A stretch of 64,000 nt of DNA, from assembly GCF_041956535.1 (NCBI RefSeq), contig NW_027192197.1, positions 507,829 through 571,828 on the forward strand. The letters run 5' to 3'. Of the stretch, positions 21,156 through 32,434 are shown piece after piece (within the stretch, counting starts at the first letter, position 1; each line of letters starts with the position of its first letter). A model generated the notes under the pieces. That model was not told where the DNA came from. It ran no database searches and was given only the letters and a program-made list of their open reading frames with translations. Source of the stretch: Calcarisporiella thermophila CBS 279.70. Lineage: Eukaryota > Calcarisporiellomycota. Position numbers and translations under genes: made by a program.

Positions 21156-22198
21156 ATGAGTGATCAAGATTACGAGGCGCTTCCGGAGACGGCGCCAGTC
21201 TACGTGCATCTTATGGCAGGGGCCGCCGCCGGAATCACCGAGCATGTGGTTATGTACCCGGTGGATTTTTTAAAGGTGATGACTCATCTCCCCCATCTCG
21301 CTTGGATGCTACAAAAATAGACTGCCATGGTTTGGCCATGCCTAACTCTCTCTGCCTTTTTCTCGCATTTCCGGCTCCCCTCCGGCTCCCTTTCCCCTTA
21401 TAGACTCGGATGCAAATTCTGAATCCGTCCCCTGCCGCGGTGTACACGGGCATCAGCAATGCCTTCTCCCGCATCACGTCCACCGAAGGCGTGACGCGTT
21501 TGTGGCGAGGCGTGAATTCGGTGATTCTCGGGGCGGGACCAGCCCATGCCCTGTACTTTGCCACGTATGAGAAGTGCAAGGATGTCTTTGGCGGCAATCG
21601 CGAGGGCTACCACCCCATAGCCACCTCCGTGGCGGGCGCGATTGCGTCCATCTTCCACGATGCATTCATGACGCCCTTTGATGTGATCAAGCAGAGAATG
21701 CAGCTGCACGGATCCACTCACCCGACCATTATGGCATGTGCGCGCTCTGTGTACCGCGTGGAAGGCCTGCGTGCATTCTACATTTCGTACCCCACCACGC
21801 TCTCCATGTCGATTCCATTCCAGTCCATCCAGTTCACCACGTACGAGTTCTTCCGCAAGCTGCTGAACCCGGAGAACAAGTACGACCCCTGGGTGCACAT
21901 CGTGTCGGGGGGGCTCTCGGGCGCCGTGGCGGCCGCGGCCACCACGCCGCTGGACGTGGTGAAAACTCTGCTGCAGACGCGGGGCCAGGCAACCGATCCC
22001 CGCATCCAGAACTGCTCCGGCTTCTGGCAGGGGGCGCAGCTTGTGTACGAGCGCAACGGCCCCCGGGGCTTCTTCCGGGGGCTGCAGCCCCGCATCCTGG
22101 CCCACATGCCGTCGACCGCGCTGTCCTGGAGCGTGTATGAGGCCGCCAAGTATTTCATCCGGCGGAAGGAGCAGAAGGAACAACACCTCCGCTTGTAA
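21156..22198 (+). CDS. MRS4: mitochondrial carrier, mitoferrin (MRS3/MRS4) type iron transporter
   Basis: Two exons (21156-21275, 21404-22198) give 304 residues. The three-fold carrier repeat is complete. Signature motifs are PVDFLKTR (split by the intron), PFDVIKQR and PLDVVKTL, each followed later by a [FY]-x-x-Y or gly-rich helix. Features typical of mitoferrins are HLMAGAAAGITEHVVMYPVD, the GAGPAHALYFATYE segment, SVAGAIASIFHDAFMTPFDV, and MSIPFQSIQFTTYE. Mrs3/Mrs4 bring Fe2+ across the inner mitochondrial membrane for heme and Fe-S synthesis. The coding sequence is strongly GC-biased at third positions, unlike genes past 37 kb. Identity as mitoferrin rather than another SLC25 member rests on the contact-residue segments above and is fairly sure. 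Confidence 0.92.
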
Positions 22199-22361
22199 AT
22201 ATGATCGCCGCTATACAATCTGCTTATATCTCCTCCTTCTCTCCCGTCCGCTCCCCAAAAGAACAGACTGGACACACACACACCCCTTTTTTTATACATA
22301 TTTATGTGTTCTCTTGTACGAGTAAAAGCTTTAACCTTTTCCCCGCCCCCCCGTTTCCTCA

Positions 22362-22391
22362 CCCTCGCCCTCGCCCTCGCCCTCGCCCCCC
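22362..22391 (+). repeat. CCCTCG hexanucleotide tandem repeat
   Basis: About four copies of CCCTCG in the 3' flank of the mitoferrin gene. Confidence 0.75.
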
Positions 22392-23640
22392 TCCTCTCTC
22401 CAACGAGAAATATTCCCTATCTTGCTATTCATTCTCTTTTTCCTATTCTCTATTTTATGCTTCTCACTTCTATTGTTTTCTTTTCTTTTTTCTGTTATCT
22501 TTTTGCTTGTAGCCGAGGCAGACAAGCGTGGTTGGACCTTGGTTGGGTTTGCATGGATGTTGCATTTTTTTTTTTTTACTCTAAACAATAAAGGAAAATG
22601 GATGGACATTGGTGATGGACAAGCTCACGCGTCCGCTGCTCACGAGCCCAGGTGGGCCGTGGCGGATCCACCGAGAAGGGTGGTCCAAGGTTGAGGAGGC
22701 GCGTCTGGCCGACCCGGCCGGAAGGACGCCAAGAATACGCAGCAGCCATGACGACAAGAAAGGGATCCCACGTAAGCAAGCCTGAGTTTGATCCATTTCT
22801 CCTTCCGCAAATGGCAGCGCTGCTCGGTGTAAAAGGAGAGACGGGATTCCCACTTTGTTTTTAGGTTGTCTTTGCGGGAGGCGAGGATCGCTTGCCGGTT
22901 GGATGGGGAGGGCAGATTCGGTGGGAGGCTCCTCCCCCTCCCATCTCCGCCGGGGGTCTGGCGCTGGGGGGATGGCTGCCACAAACGTCGGCCCAAAAGG
23001 GGGAAACAAGCCTCCCCAACACGACTCTGCGAAACCGAGTGCCCGGGGGAGTGAGAAGGGTTGACCGAGTGGCCGGTGCCAACCGACAGGCATGCAGCGA
23101 GGGCTTTCTCGGGCGGGCCCCATCGCTCCAAACTCTCTTCCTCCGGCCGCCCCCTTCCCCTGTGGCCGTCGCGCCCGCCCGCCGAGCCCACATTTCCGGC
23201 CAAGTTTCGCCCAACTCGCTCGGCATCCCTTGGTGACAGCTACAGCGGGGGGGTCGGCGGCAGGCCTTGGTTGAACAAGCGGGGGGCCGCCATTTGCACG
23301 GAGTTAGGTTTGGGGGGGGATAGTTCAGGGGCCGGATACACAACTGCTACCAGTGGACAGGAACGGCTGGAGCTTGTTTTCTGTTTGGGATTCTTTCTCC
23401 TCTCTCCTCCCTTGTCTCTCGTGGTGCTGCGGCTCTGCAGCGCTGCGTGAATGTTTCTAAATCGAACGTGTTTTACTCTGCAGAAACACGCGTGCGCGGT
23501 GTTGAGGGAAGGCAGCAGGGCCGTGGGAGGGGGAGGGGGGGGGGCGGTTAGGCCTCTTATAGCGGCAGCCGCCATAGAGTTTAATTAAATCACGAAGTCC
23601 CACTGAAACATTGCTAATTTGTTTTTCCTGTGGTGAAATC

Positions 23641-23665
23641 ATGGCTCTGCATGCAGCAGAGCCAT
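23641..23665. repeat. perfect inverted repeat, 10-base arms
   Basis: ATGGCTCTGC and GCAGAGCCAT flank the five bases ATGCA. The transcript of either strand could form a 10-bp hairpin. On the minus strand it overlaps the end of a short ORF. Confidence 0.7.
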
Positions 23666-24173
23666 ATCCACACCGCGCTTATGGCAACGGCCCGGGATGG
23701 ATCGAGCTGGGCCTTTCTATTTTTGAGCTGCTCATATTCGGCCGGTAACACCCCCGTCTCATAGCCGGAAACCAATCGAATGGCCGCATCGCCCATGGTT
23801 TTAGAGTTGAGCACGGTGCGTCGTGCAAAGGCACCAAAATTCGAACCTCGACACTATCTCAGAACAATTCATATTACAGCATGCTGTTTCATTCCTAAGG
23901 AGAGTGCTTTTCGTTTTATTTGCACTCCCTCCCGCCCGGTCCACTCATTCCCTCCATCATTCCTCCTCGCCCTCCCCCCGCTGCCATTAGCATTGTCGGG
24001 CCCGTCATTCTCCCTCCACTTGTCGCCCTCGCCATTGCCGTCGCCGGCGTTGCTCTCCCCCGCTAACAGCATTGCTGTCTTTGCATTACCGATTCCGGCT
24101 TATTTATTCTGCCCCCCCCCCCCCCTTCGCAAAAATCCCTCGCTAATATCCCTCTCCTCTTCTCCTCGACAAC

Positions 24174-24983
24174 ATGGCTTCCCTGGCAATAAAGAGAGCG
24201 GACTCGGGATACCAGCTAGACTACGACCACCTGCAGCCCGCCCTCTCTACCCGCACGCTCTCGGAACGCGGCCTGCCGTCGCCCGCCTCGCTGTATTTGT
24301 CCGACGGCTCGATCCTCACCAGCGAGCCCTCGTCGCCGCTACAGAGCGAGTACGCGGACGGCGTCACCCTGATAGACGAGCTGCACGACTATTTCATCGA
24401 CGAACAGCACGAGGACTATATCGGTAAGTGACGAGGCATTGGCCCCTCCAACCCTCCCTCTGTCCGAGACTAACCGCTCTCGCCCTCTCCCCCTGCAGAC
24501 GCGGAGCTCAACCACCGGAAGCGTGAGGCGGCGGCCCACGAGATCTTCTCGACCGAGCGTACCTATGTGAGCGGGCTTCTGAGGGTGCGCGACGTGTTCG
24601 CCCAGCCCCTGACCGCCCGCAATTCGGCCAAGCTCTCCCCCGACGACATCCAGGCCATCTTCAGCAACCTGGACCAGCTCATCGAACTGCACGAGCAGTT
24701 TCTAAAGGAGCTGGACGAGCGGGAGCAGATCTGGGGCCCCACGCAGCTCCTCGGCGACCTCTTCCTTCGATTTGTAAGTAACCGCCCGCTCTTCTTCCTC
24801 GCTTCTCCCCCCCTCTCTCGCCCTCCTCGACTAACGCGACCTCTCTCTCCTCTTGCTAGCACGCGTGCCTCCATATCTACAGCCCATACCTCCAAAATTT
24901 TCCCCTCGCCATCGCCACCATCGAGCGTCTGCTCAAGACCAACTCGAACTTCAAAAAAATTCATTGATGTAAGCTATTGTTTG

Positions 24984-25031
<48 letters not shown>

Positions 25032-25550
25032 GTCGTCGTACGNNNNNNNNNNNNNNNNNNNNNNNNNNNNNNNNNNNNNNNNNNNNNNNNNNNNNNNNNN
25101 NNNNNNNNNNNNNNNNNNNNNNNNNNNNNNNNNNNNNNNNNNNNNNNNNNNNNNNNNNNNNNNNNNNNNNNNNNNNNNNNNNNNNNNNNNNNNNNNNNNN
25201 NNNNNNNNNNNNNNNNNNNNNNNNNNNNNNNNNNNNNNNNNNNNNNNNNNNNNNNNNNNNNNNNNNNNNNNNNNNNNNNNNNNNNNNNNNNNNNNNNNNN
25301 NNNNNNNNNNNNNNNNNNNNNNNNNNNNNNNNNNNNNNNNNNNNNNNNNNNNNNNNNNNNNNNNNNNNNNNNNNNNNNNNNNNNNNNNNNNNNNNNNNNN
25401 NNNNNNNNNNNNNNNNNNNNNNNNNNNNNNNNNNNNNNNNNNNNNNNNNNNNNNNNNNNNNNNNNNNNNNNNNNNNNNNNNNNNNNNNNNNNNNNNNNNN
25501 NNNNNNNNNNNNNNNNNNNNNNNNNNNNNNNNNNNNNNNNNNNNNNNNNN

Positions 25551-25590
<40 letters not shown>

Positions 25591-26663
25591 TGGCTCGAGA
25601 GAGCAATGGCCGAGCCGCAATGACTCTAACTCTCTTCCCCCCACTTGCTACTGCAGTCGTGCCAGCAGGACTCGCGGCTCGAAATGATGAACCTTCAGGC
25701 CTACCTTCTCCTCCCGGTCCAGCGAATCCCTCGATACAAGCTCTTGCTCGAGGCGCTGCTCAAGCGCACCACCCCCTCCATCCCGACTACAACAACCTCG
25801 TGCGCGCATGCAACAAAATCTCCGCGCTCGCAGACGAGGTGAATGAAAAGTAGGTGGCGCATGGCTCTTCAAGCCCCGTGATGAGACTAATTTAACCGCT
25901 TTCCTTTTCTGCTCCCCTATTTCCTGGATGCGTGCTTAACAGAGTCCGCGAGGCCGAACTGCACCGTCGACTCGAGGACCTCCAGGAGCGCATCGCCAAT
26001 CTCCCTGCCCCCATCGCCCACCCCTCTCGCCAGCTCATTGCGCAAGCGGACATGTTCAACGTCAATCCCCTCACCACCCAGAACCAGCTGGAGCCCCGCA
26101 CCTATATCCTCCTCTCCGATCAGCTGCTTATCTGCAAGCCGAAGGAGAAGGGGACCTATCTCCTGAAGCAGCACATCGAGATCCGCCCCGGGGTGATGGC
26201 CCGGATCGCGCAGGAGCGCGTGGTCGGCCATCCCGACTGCTTCGAGATCCGTGTTCCCGACGGCGAGTCGCTGGTGGTCAAGGCAAGCGGGGAAGGAGAG
26301 AGGCGAGAGTGGATCGACCGCATCAACGAGGCCATCGAGAACCTAGGGGATTTTGTCAGCGACACCGGCGTGCCCATCCCGTCCTCCTTCGCCCCCAGCA
26401 ACCCCGGCTCCGTGGGGCCGAAGCCTTCCGCCCGCCCCCCTCTGCTTGCCGGGAAGCGCGATGAGGACGTCGTCTCGCTGCGGTCCGTGGAGACCTCCAC
26501 CACCGCCACCAGCAACACGACCAAGTCCGGCTCCAGCTCCCTCTCCCTCCGCTCCCTGGTCAAGAAGCGGCGTCTACCCTCCCCCTTCCTCTCGACGGGC
26601 CAGAACGGCGTTGAGGCCCCGCTGCCCAGCCCACTGTCGATAGGAGGCTTTTCGCTCGGTTAA
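24174..26663 (+). CDS. DH-PH Rho guanine-nucleotide exchange factor (assembly gap in an intron)
   Basis: Exons are 24174-24423, 24499-24773, 24860-24968, 25657-25849 and 25943-26663. The DH domain begins AAHEIFSTERTYVSGLL and continues FSNLDQLIELHEQFLKEL, HACLHIYSPYLQNF, and YLLLPVQRIPRYKLLLEALL (the CR3 core). The PH domain follows: YILLSDQLLICKPKEKG to GEGERREWIDRINEAIE. The last 90 residues are Ser-rich and disordered. It should load GTP on a Rho-family GTPase and act in polarity or wall synthesis; the layout is FGD-like but has no FYVE domain. The 508 N bases fall in the intron between exons 3 and 4, so no domain is lost. Two frame breaks occur at homopolymers: seven A at 24953-24959 where six are needed, and five C near 25770 where six are needed. 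Both look like sequence errors. Confidence 0.85.
24983..25042 (+). repeat. (CT)n microsatellite at left edge of gap
   Basis: About 22 CT units followed by CGTCGTCGT run into the N block. The repeat probably caused the assembly break. Confidence 0.9.
25043..25550. other. assembly gap, 508 N
   Basis: The gap is flanked on both sides by CT repeats and lies inside the third intron of the RhoGEF gene, because the DH domain reads through from exon 3 to exon 4 without missing residues. True length is unknown. Confidence 0.98.
25551..25587 (+). repeat. (CT)n microsatellite at right edge of gap
   Basis: About 17 CT units directly after the N block. This is probably the other end of the same microsatellite. 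Confidence 0.9.
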
Positions 26664-27212
26664 CCGCCCCCCCTTCCTCCCTCCCTCCCTCGCTGATTCA
26701 CCCCTGCCGATTCACCTCGATGTCCATATGTTTCCATTTGCTCTGTTCATATTCCTACCCCCTCTTTTGTCTCTTCATTCCTTGCGCTATACACTCGTCT
26801 CTCTTTCTGCCTGATCCCCCCGCTTATCTTGTGTGTTTTATCTAGTACTCTTTTTCTCGTTGGATCTCTCGTTTTTATTTCCTTTTTCTCTTCCGCTCTT
26901 CAGTTTTATCTTTTAAAGTAAATACACATTTAATGCTAATGTCTTTATATCATGGCTCACGGATCCGATCCAATGCATTCGGTTGGATGGTTCGCAAAAT
27001 AGACCGGGTATCATTGAATGGATAAATAAAAGGTAGGATAAGTCGTCATGCAAAGAGAGAGAAGCAGAAGAGGCGGATGCGGGAAGAGAGAGGAGGGGGG
27101 GGGGATGGATGGTAGGGAAAGGAGGAAGAAGGCTTTACCTCAAGCATGAGAAGCGATATTAACATTATAAACAATAAGGTATAAAAAAGGGAGGGGGGGG
27201 GGGAAATCGCGC
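26664..27212. other. convergent 3' intergenic region
   Basis: C/T-rich in the left half (RhoGEF 3' UTR) and G/A-rich in the right half (3' UTR of the minus gene). Poly-G runs lie near 27097 and 27193. No gene seen. Confidence 0.6.
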
Positions 27213-29228
27213 CTAAACAGGCGGCCAAACCACTTGTAACACGTCCGCAACAATATCGGCGGCGGTCAGCACCGCCTCTAGATCCATAAACAGATGCCCC
27301 AGCCTAGAGGGGCGCCGCGGGGGGGTTGGCGTCGCTGACAGGCTCCGGAGAGGGTATCTCTCGTGCTCCTCCGCCTCCATCCGCCGAGTGGTCGATAGCC
27401 CCCAGGTCACCTCCTTTTCCTTTCCGTTGCCGCGCTCGCCGCCGTCCCGGTGCTCCCTCTCGTCCTCATCCGCCTCGTCCTCCCGCCACCCATGCGGAGC
27501 CGGCGGGCGCAGCCCGATGGACGGGTGCTCCTTGGGGATGTGCACTCGAGCCGGGTGAAGTCGATCGTGCGGGCGCGTGATGATGAGCCGGTGCGAGAAC
27601 ACTTTCTCGGCCGCAATCAGCAGGAACTCGGGGGTCGCGTAGGAATATTGAAGAATGGCGGAGATCGATCTTCAAATCAACCACAAAACAAGACATTGAG
27701 CACAGAGCCAGGATCCATAGGAGAGGTGGAGTCAAGAACTTTGCAATTTACCTGATGGCCAAGACTAGATCCTGTGAGGAGCGCGAGGTGACGCCCCCGC
27801 GAACCGCTCGATGGGTTCGGAGGCCTACAATGAAATCTCGGATGTACCGCATCATGTCGTTGTTGATGGTGACCAGCTGGGCCCGCCGGGAGAGTTCCTC
27901 GATCTCCGTGCTTCGAAAGAAGGGGTTGCGTCGGCTCTGAACCGCCTTGAATCCACCGCCCCCGCTCTCTGGAAGACCCCCTAACCCATCGTACGCGTAG
28001 CTAATAAAAAACCTGTCGATCTGGTGGGGGGGGGGGGCACAAAGAGGTCAGATCTCTACCTCCGCCAAAACATGCAAGGGATCAGGAGAGCTCAACAAAA
28101 TGCAACGTACCAGGTGGCTAGGCAATCTTGGCCGCTGCAGGGAGGAGTAGGGTAATATCGCTATAATGATAAAGGGTCTTGGTAAATTGTAAAGTGCAAG
28201 TCGATCCGTGACCACCTGCCGGCGCACTAACATTTCTAGCAATGCGGCGTGGACCAGCTCGTTGGCATCCTCTAGCCTCTCCAATACCACTGCTTGAGCC
28301 AGCCGCTTTGCTCCGACGCCATCGGCGGGATAATGGGAGGGGGCTATGGCAAGGTTGTCGTGGCGACGGCCGACAAAGGTGAAATCGACGGGAGTCACGG
28401 GGGGTGGGGCGGCGGCGGAGACGGGGGACCGCGGGACTTCTCTCGCGGAGGTGCGGCGCACAATGGGGGCGGAGAGTAGGCTATTGCGATGCCTTTGCCG
28501 AGCAGAGGACGGGTAGCGTGGGTCTTCAAACTAAGCATCAAGAGCGGTATGAATCTATCTATACTTGGAAAGGGAGGGAAGGGGAAGGCTATCTCTTCAC
28601 CTCATTCAGCTCTTCGGTTTGAATAAATTCGATGTCCTCTGGTTCCATAAGGGCCTGGGTGGAGGATTCGGAATACCACGGCGCATCCTCTCGCCCAACG
28701 CTCACCCGGGACCCTGACGATTGCCCGGAATGCATAGAGTCCGTGGTCCGCAGAGAGCGTGCGGATTTCTGTTGCTGGACACGCGTGTTGAATTGGCCAA
28801 AGGAATCCTCGCGAGGGCGTACACATAAGCTGCCGATAAAGTCAGAGGGGGATTGGGTCGGATCGCAGGTGATAGTGGTGCATGTGAGGCCAAACACGAA
28901 CTGAGCAATCTAGAGTAGCAATTCAAAGTTAAAAATAAAGCCCCCATCGGCGAGGGCACAGGGCTGGTCAGCACAGCGGAAAAGACGGGAAATGGGAGGG
29001 AAAAGAAGGGGCAAAAGGGGACATTACTTGCTCTGTGATCTTCTTAAGCTCCTCCACTTTGTCTTCCGATGCTGTGAGTATGACATGTTTTTCAGAAGCG
29101 ATCAAGCAGAGGAATATAGAAATAAAAATATCCTCGTTGAAATCGATGCCCGATGTTTTCTGGATCGCGAGGATGCGCTGTTTAATCCAGCCGCGATTGG
29201 GCGTTGCCGGGAACGTGTGCCCCGACAT
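27213..29228 (-). CDS. MoxR/Mg-chelatase-like AAA+ family protein without a Walker A motif
   Basis: Five exons (29228-29028, 28900-28601, 28530-28111, 28020-27752, 27669-27213) keep phase and give 548 residues. The N-terminal half has CLIASEKHVILTASEDKVEE and FVFGLTCTTITCDPT, the place where the P-loop would sit, but no GxxGxGK[ST] is present. The middle part (VVLERLEDANELVHAALLEM, then LYNLPRPFIIIAILP) matches the Walker B to sensor region of MoxR proteins with the key acids altered. The lid domain is well kept: PSHLIDRFFISY, TINNDMMRYIRDFIVGLRTH and ATPEFLLIAAEKVFSHRL. Fungal relatives are annotated as magnesium chelatase ATPases although fungi make no chlorophyll; their role is unknown. 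This copy probably does not hydrolyse ATP. Confidence 0.8.
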
Positions 29229-30057
29229 CACAGCTTCAATCGCAAATCGTAGAAAAAATAAAGAGAGGACGCTCTCTCCCCAAAATACAAAATTAAATTG
29301 GAAGTGTGTGTAACAGTTTAATGGACGCTTCTTTTGCAGTTGCGTAGGGATGGTTTGAGAAGAGCCATGGAGGAGAGCACTGGTCCTAAGCCTCGTAGCC
29401 CATCCGGAAAGGGTGGAGGGCGGCCGCCTCACTACGGCCTCTTCTCAATGCTTCCTTCTCCTTATTTCAGGGCGCCCAAAGTTTTAGACTTGCTAGCAAA
29501 AGCAATTTCCAAAATAAAGTCGTTCATTTATACAAAGATAGGTCAGAAAGGTATTGTTGAACCATATAGTCCACGGAGGAATGCCTGCTCTTGCTTCAAT
29601 CGTTAACCTACACTGCTCTCCCGGCGGCTCTTCTGATATGAATGTGCTTTTGAACCTAGAGAGCCGTTCTAAGCGCAGATAAAAACAAGTAATCCCCAAG
29701 ATAGACATGCAGAATCGCGGCTAGTTAACCATGTCCATTTTCATTTTAAAGCAACCGATTGTGTCGGCATCCGATGAAAAGAAGCATTGAGGGGGGTTGT
29801 CTAATGGCCTTAATATATATGAGGAAAGGGAGGAAGTGGAATTTATTTTTAAATTCCTATTTTCGGGTTCAACCAATCGACACTTGTCCCCGAGAGCTTT
29901 GTGGAAATAAGGCTTTAAGTGTTTGCTCGCGGAAACCTTAAAACCTTGTCCTCGTTTTATTTCCATCATACCCCCTCCCCGTCATTTTTTTTTTCCATCC
30001 CTCTCTAGTTAGTGATACCACTCTAGTTCCTCTCCATTCTTTCACGACATTAATAGT
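29229..30057. promoter_or_regulatory. divergent promoter region of the MoxR-like and PDI genes
   Basis: No gene is supported. It ends in a C/T-rich leader (about 29970-30045) typical of a strongly expressed gene, just before the PDI ATG. Confidence 0.45.
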
Positions 30058-31752
30058 ATGCGGCTTCTATACCTCCTCGCCGCCGCGGCCGTGGGCGTAG
30101 CGGCCTCGGATGTTCTCTCTCTGACCCAAGCGAATTTTAAGGAGGTGGTCGATGGAGAAAAGATTATCATGGTGAAGTTTTACGACCCATCCTGCAAGCA
30201 CTGTACCAAGATGATGCCCGAATATGAGCGCGCCGCCACTCTGCTCAAGAAATCCAGCCTTCCTCTTGCGACGGTGAACTGCGTGGCCGAGCGCTCGCTG
30301 TGTGAAGAGTTCGAGGTCACGAATTTCCCCACCATCAAGCTGTTCAAAGAGGAGAGCGACCTGCTCGAATTCAATGGGCAGCTCAAGACCGATGCCTTTG
30401 TAAGATACATGAAGAGGTAGCTTCGGCTTAGCTTTCACTAGTCTGCCCCTCTTGCCATGGCCCACTCACACTTTACCATTGACCCTTATAGACACACTCT
30501 CCCTCCTCTCTCCGACCTCGACACCAAACTGGTCGACTCGTTTATTAAACTGGAACGCGTCGCCGTGGTCGGCTTCTTGAGCGAATCCGACAAGGAGGAG
30601 CGGGAGGCCATCGAGCTGCTTGCGAACGACCTCCGAAACGACTTCATCTTCGGCGTCACTTCGTCTCCGGAGGCTGCGGAAAAGTACGGGGTCAAGTCGC
30701 CCAGCGTGGTGCTGTTCAAGACCTTCGACGAGGGCCGGAGTGTTTTCGAGGGCGACTTCAACTCCGACCAGCTGACCCGCTTCGTGCGCCTGAATGCTCT
30801 GCCTCTCCTGGACGAGATGACGCCGGAGAACTACGACCTCTACATCGACTCGGAGTATCCGCTCGCCCACATCTTCATCGACTCGGACGAGTCGCGCCGC
30901 GCCACTGTCGAGGCGCTTCTCCCCGTTGCGCGGGAGCTGCGCGGCCGCGTGAACTTTGGCTGGATCGACGTGCGCAAGTACGACAGCGAGATCTACGACT
31001 CGCTTGCGCTGAAGCCCAAGTGGCCGGCCCTCGCCATCCAGAATGTGACCGACTCGCTCAAGTACCCCTTTGACCAGACCAAGGAGTTGACCACCGAGGC
31101 CGTGCGCGAATACGCGGAGAAGTTCCTGGCCCATGAGCTCGCCCCGGCCCTTCGCTCCCAGCCGATCCCCGAGAAGAACGACGGCCCCACCAAGATCGTG
31201 GTGGCGGACGAATACGACAGCATCGTCGGCGACGACACGAAGGATGTGTTCGTCCTGTTTTATGACCCAGAGTGTGGCTACTCGCGGCGCGTGATGCCCT
31301 CGTGGGAGAAGCTTGGGCAGCTTGTGCGCGAGGGCGGCAACAAGAACACCGTGATTGCCAAGATGGACGCGGTCGTCAACGACATCCCGGTCGATGCGCC
31401 ATACGAAATCTTCGGCTACCCAACCATCAAGCTCTTCAAGGCCAAGACCGGGGCTTCTGTAGAGGGCGGCGAGAAGGAGCCGGTCAGTGACGAGCGCGAA
31501 ATCGTGGACTTCAACGAGGAGGATCGAAACTTGGGGACTCTGGTGCGCTTCCTCAAAGCCAATGCTGCGCATGGGCTTGAGGTGGTCGGAGAGGTGCCCG
31601 AGGTGTGGGATGTGCCGGAGGAGCCGAGCGCCGAAGAGTCGGAGCAAAAGGAGGAGGAGGGGAAGAAGAAAGAGGAGGAGGAGAAACTAGCACCCCCCAA
31701 GGTGAGGCCCGTCAAGAGGGCACGTGTACCCCATAGACATGATGAACTTTGA
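30058..31752 (+). CDS. PDI1: protein disulfide isomerase, HDEL-tailed, second active site degenerate
   Basis: Two exons (30058-30416, 30492-31752) give 539 residues. A signal peptide covers residues 1-16 (MRLLYLLAAAAVGVAAS). The first thioredoxin domain has the active site C46-K-H-C49 in YDPSCKHCTKMMPEYE. Two redox-inactive thioredoxin-like b and b' domains follow. The last domain has FYDPECGYSRRVMPSWEKL, where the second cysteine is Ser384. An acidic Glu/Lys tail ends in HDEL, the fungal ER-retrieval signal. The protein should act in the ER lumen on oxidative folding. The a' site can still form mixed disulfides through C381 but cannot cycle between dithiol and disulfide. GC-rich third positions suggest high expression. 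A long open frame on the opposite strand is a by-product of this bias. Confidence 0.93.
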
Positions 31753-32434
31753 AATCCAATGGACTTTAGAATTTGGCTATTATGTCTTCTTCATTCACAC
31801 ATTTATCCACACATACATCTATATAAACTCTCCCCCTCCCCAGTAGTATTTATCATTGTTGCTTTTGTTGTCTCGCTCTCCGTCTTGTCTATTTATACAG
31901 AAAAGAGGAAATAAACGGAAAAAAAAAAAATGGACACCATATTTATTTGTATAAAATAACCATTCGTTTTACAAAGTAGAAAGAATAGAGTATTAGAAGA
32001 AGGAAGAAAACAACAGAAAAAGAATCACATCTAAACACATGAACACAGAAGAAGAGATCTCGGATTTTGTTTCTTTCTTTCTAAAAAAATAAAAAGAATA
32101 AAGTGAATAAAAACGAAGTCAAATCGGTGGAATTGAAGTTTGTTTTTCCTCATATTTTTTTTAATAAAAAGAAAGAGTAAAAGTCGGTATCAAACCAAAC
32201 CCATGAGCAAATAAGCATGCCATATAGAAATAGATAGATAGATAGATAGAAGAAAGGAGAATGTTCATAAAGATATTAGGACGTTAAAGATTAAATCAAA
32301 AAAGAAGATCAGAAATTAGTAAAATCAACCAAACGAGAAGTAATCAAGTTAAAAAAAAAATATGGAAATATATAAAAAAAAAAGAATAAGGAAATAAAAA
32401 TATATATAAAATAATAATGAGGAAAAAAAAAAAT
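31753..32434. other. convergent 3' intergenic region, A-rich, with GATA repeat
   Basis: Between the PDI (+) and VTS1 (-) stops. About 31900-32430 is A/purine-rich on the + strand, so the VTS1 3' UTR is U-rich. A (TAGA)5 microsatellite lies at 32231-32250. No gene seen. Confidence 0.7.

Larger units (their letters stand above)
22199..24173. other. GC-rich intergenic region upstream of the RhoGEF gene
   Basis: It holds the mitoferrin 3' UTR, with a CCCTCG hexamer repeat at about 22362-22390. A GC-rich block follows at about 22640-23560, in which every frame stays open for long stretches without any recognisable motif. A perfect 10-base inverted repeat lies at 23641-23665. A C/T-rich RhoGEF leader covers about 23930-24170. 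A minus ORF at 23614-23814 (MGDAAIRLVSGYETGV from an ATG near 23796) is a weak gene candidate. Confidence 0.5.

Noticed and set aside
22628-22637. CACGCGTCCG, resembling a cDNA cloning adapter
   Set aside because: A ten-base match in a GC-rich region; the surrounding adapter bases are absent.
22640-23203. 187-codon minus ORF in the GC-rich island
   Set aside because: It overlaps other equally long frames on both strands, has no motif, and is expected from the low stop-codon rate at this GC content.
23822-23895. tRNA-like B-box on the minus strand (GGTTCGAAT)
   Set aside because: The flanking bases cannot form a T-stem, and no A-box or acceptor stem is found at the right distance.
24961-25687. 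Long frames running through the N block (repeated Ser-Leu or Arg-Glu)
   Set aside because: They are artefacts of translating (CT)n repeats and N.
30466-31647. 393-codon minus ORF opposite the PDI gene
   Set aside because: It is a shadow of the GC-rich third positions of PDI. It has no motifs, and the PDI reading is certain.
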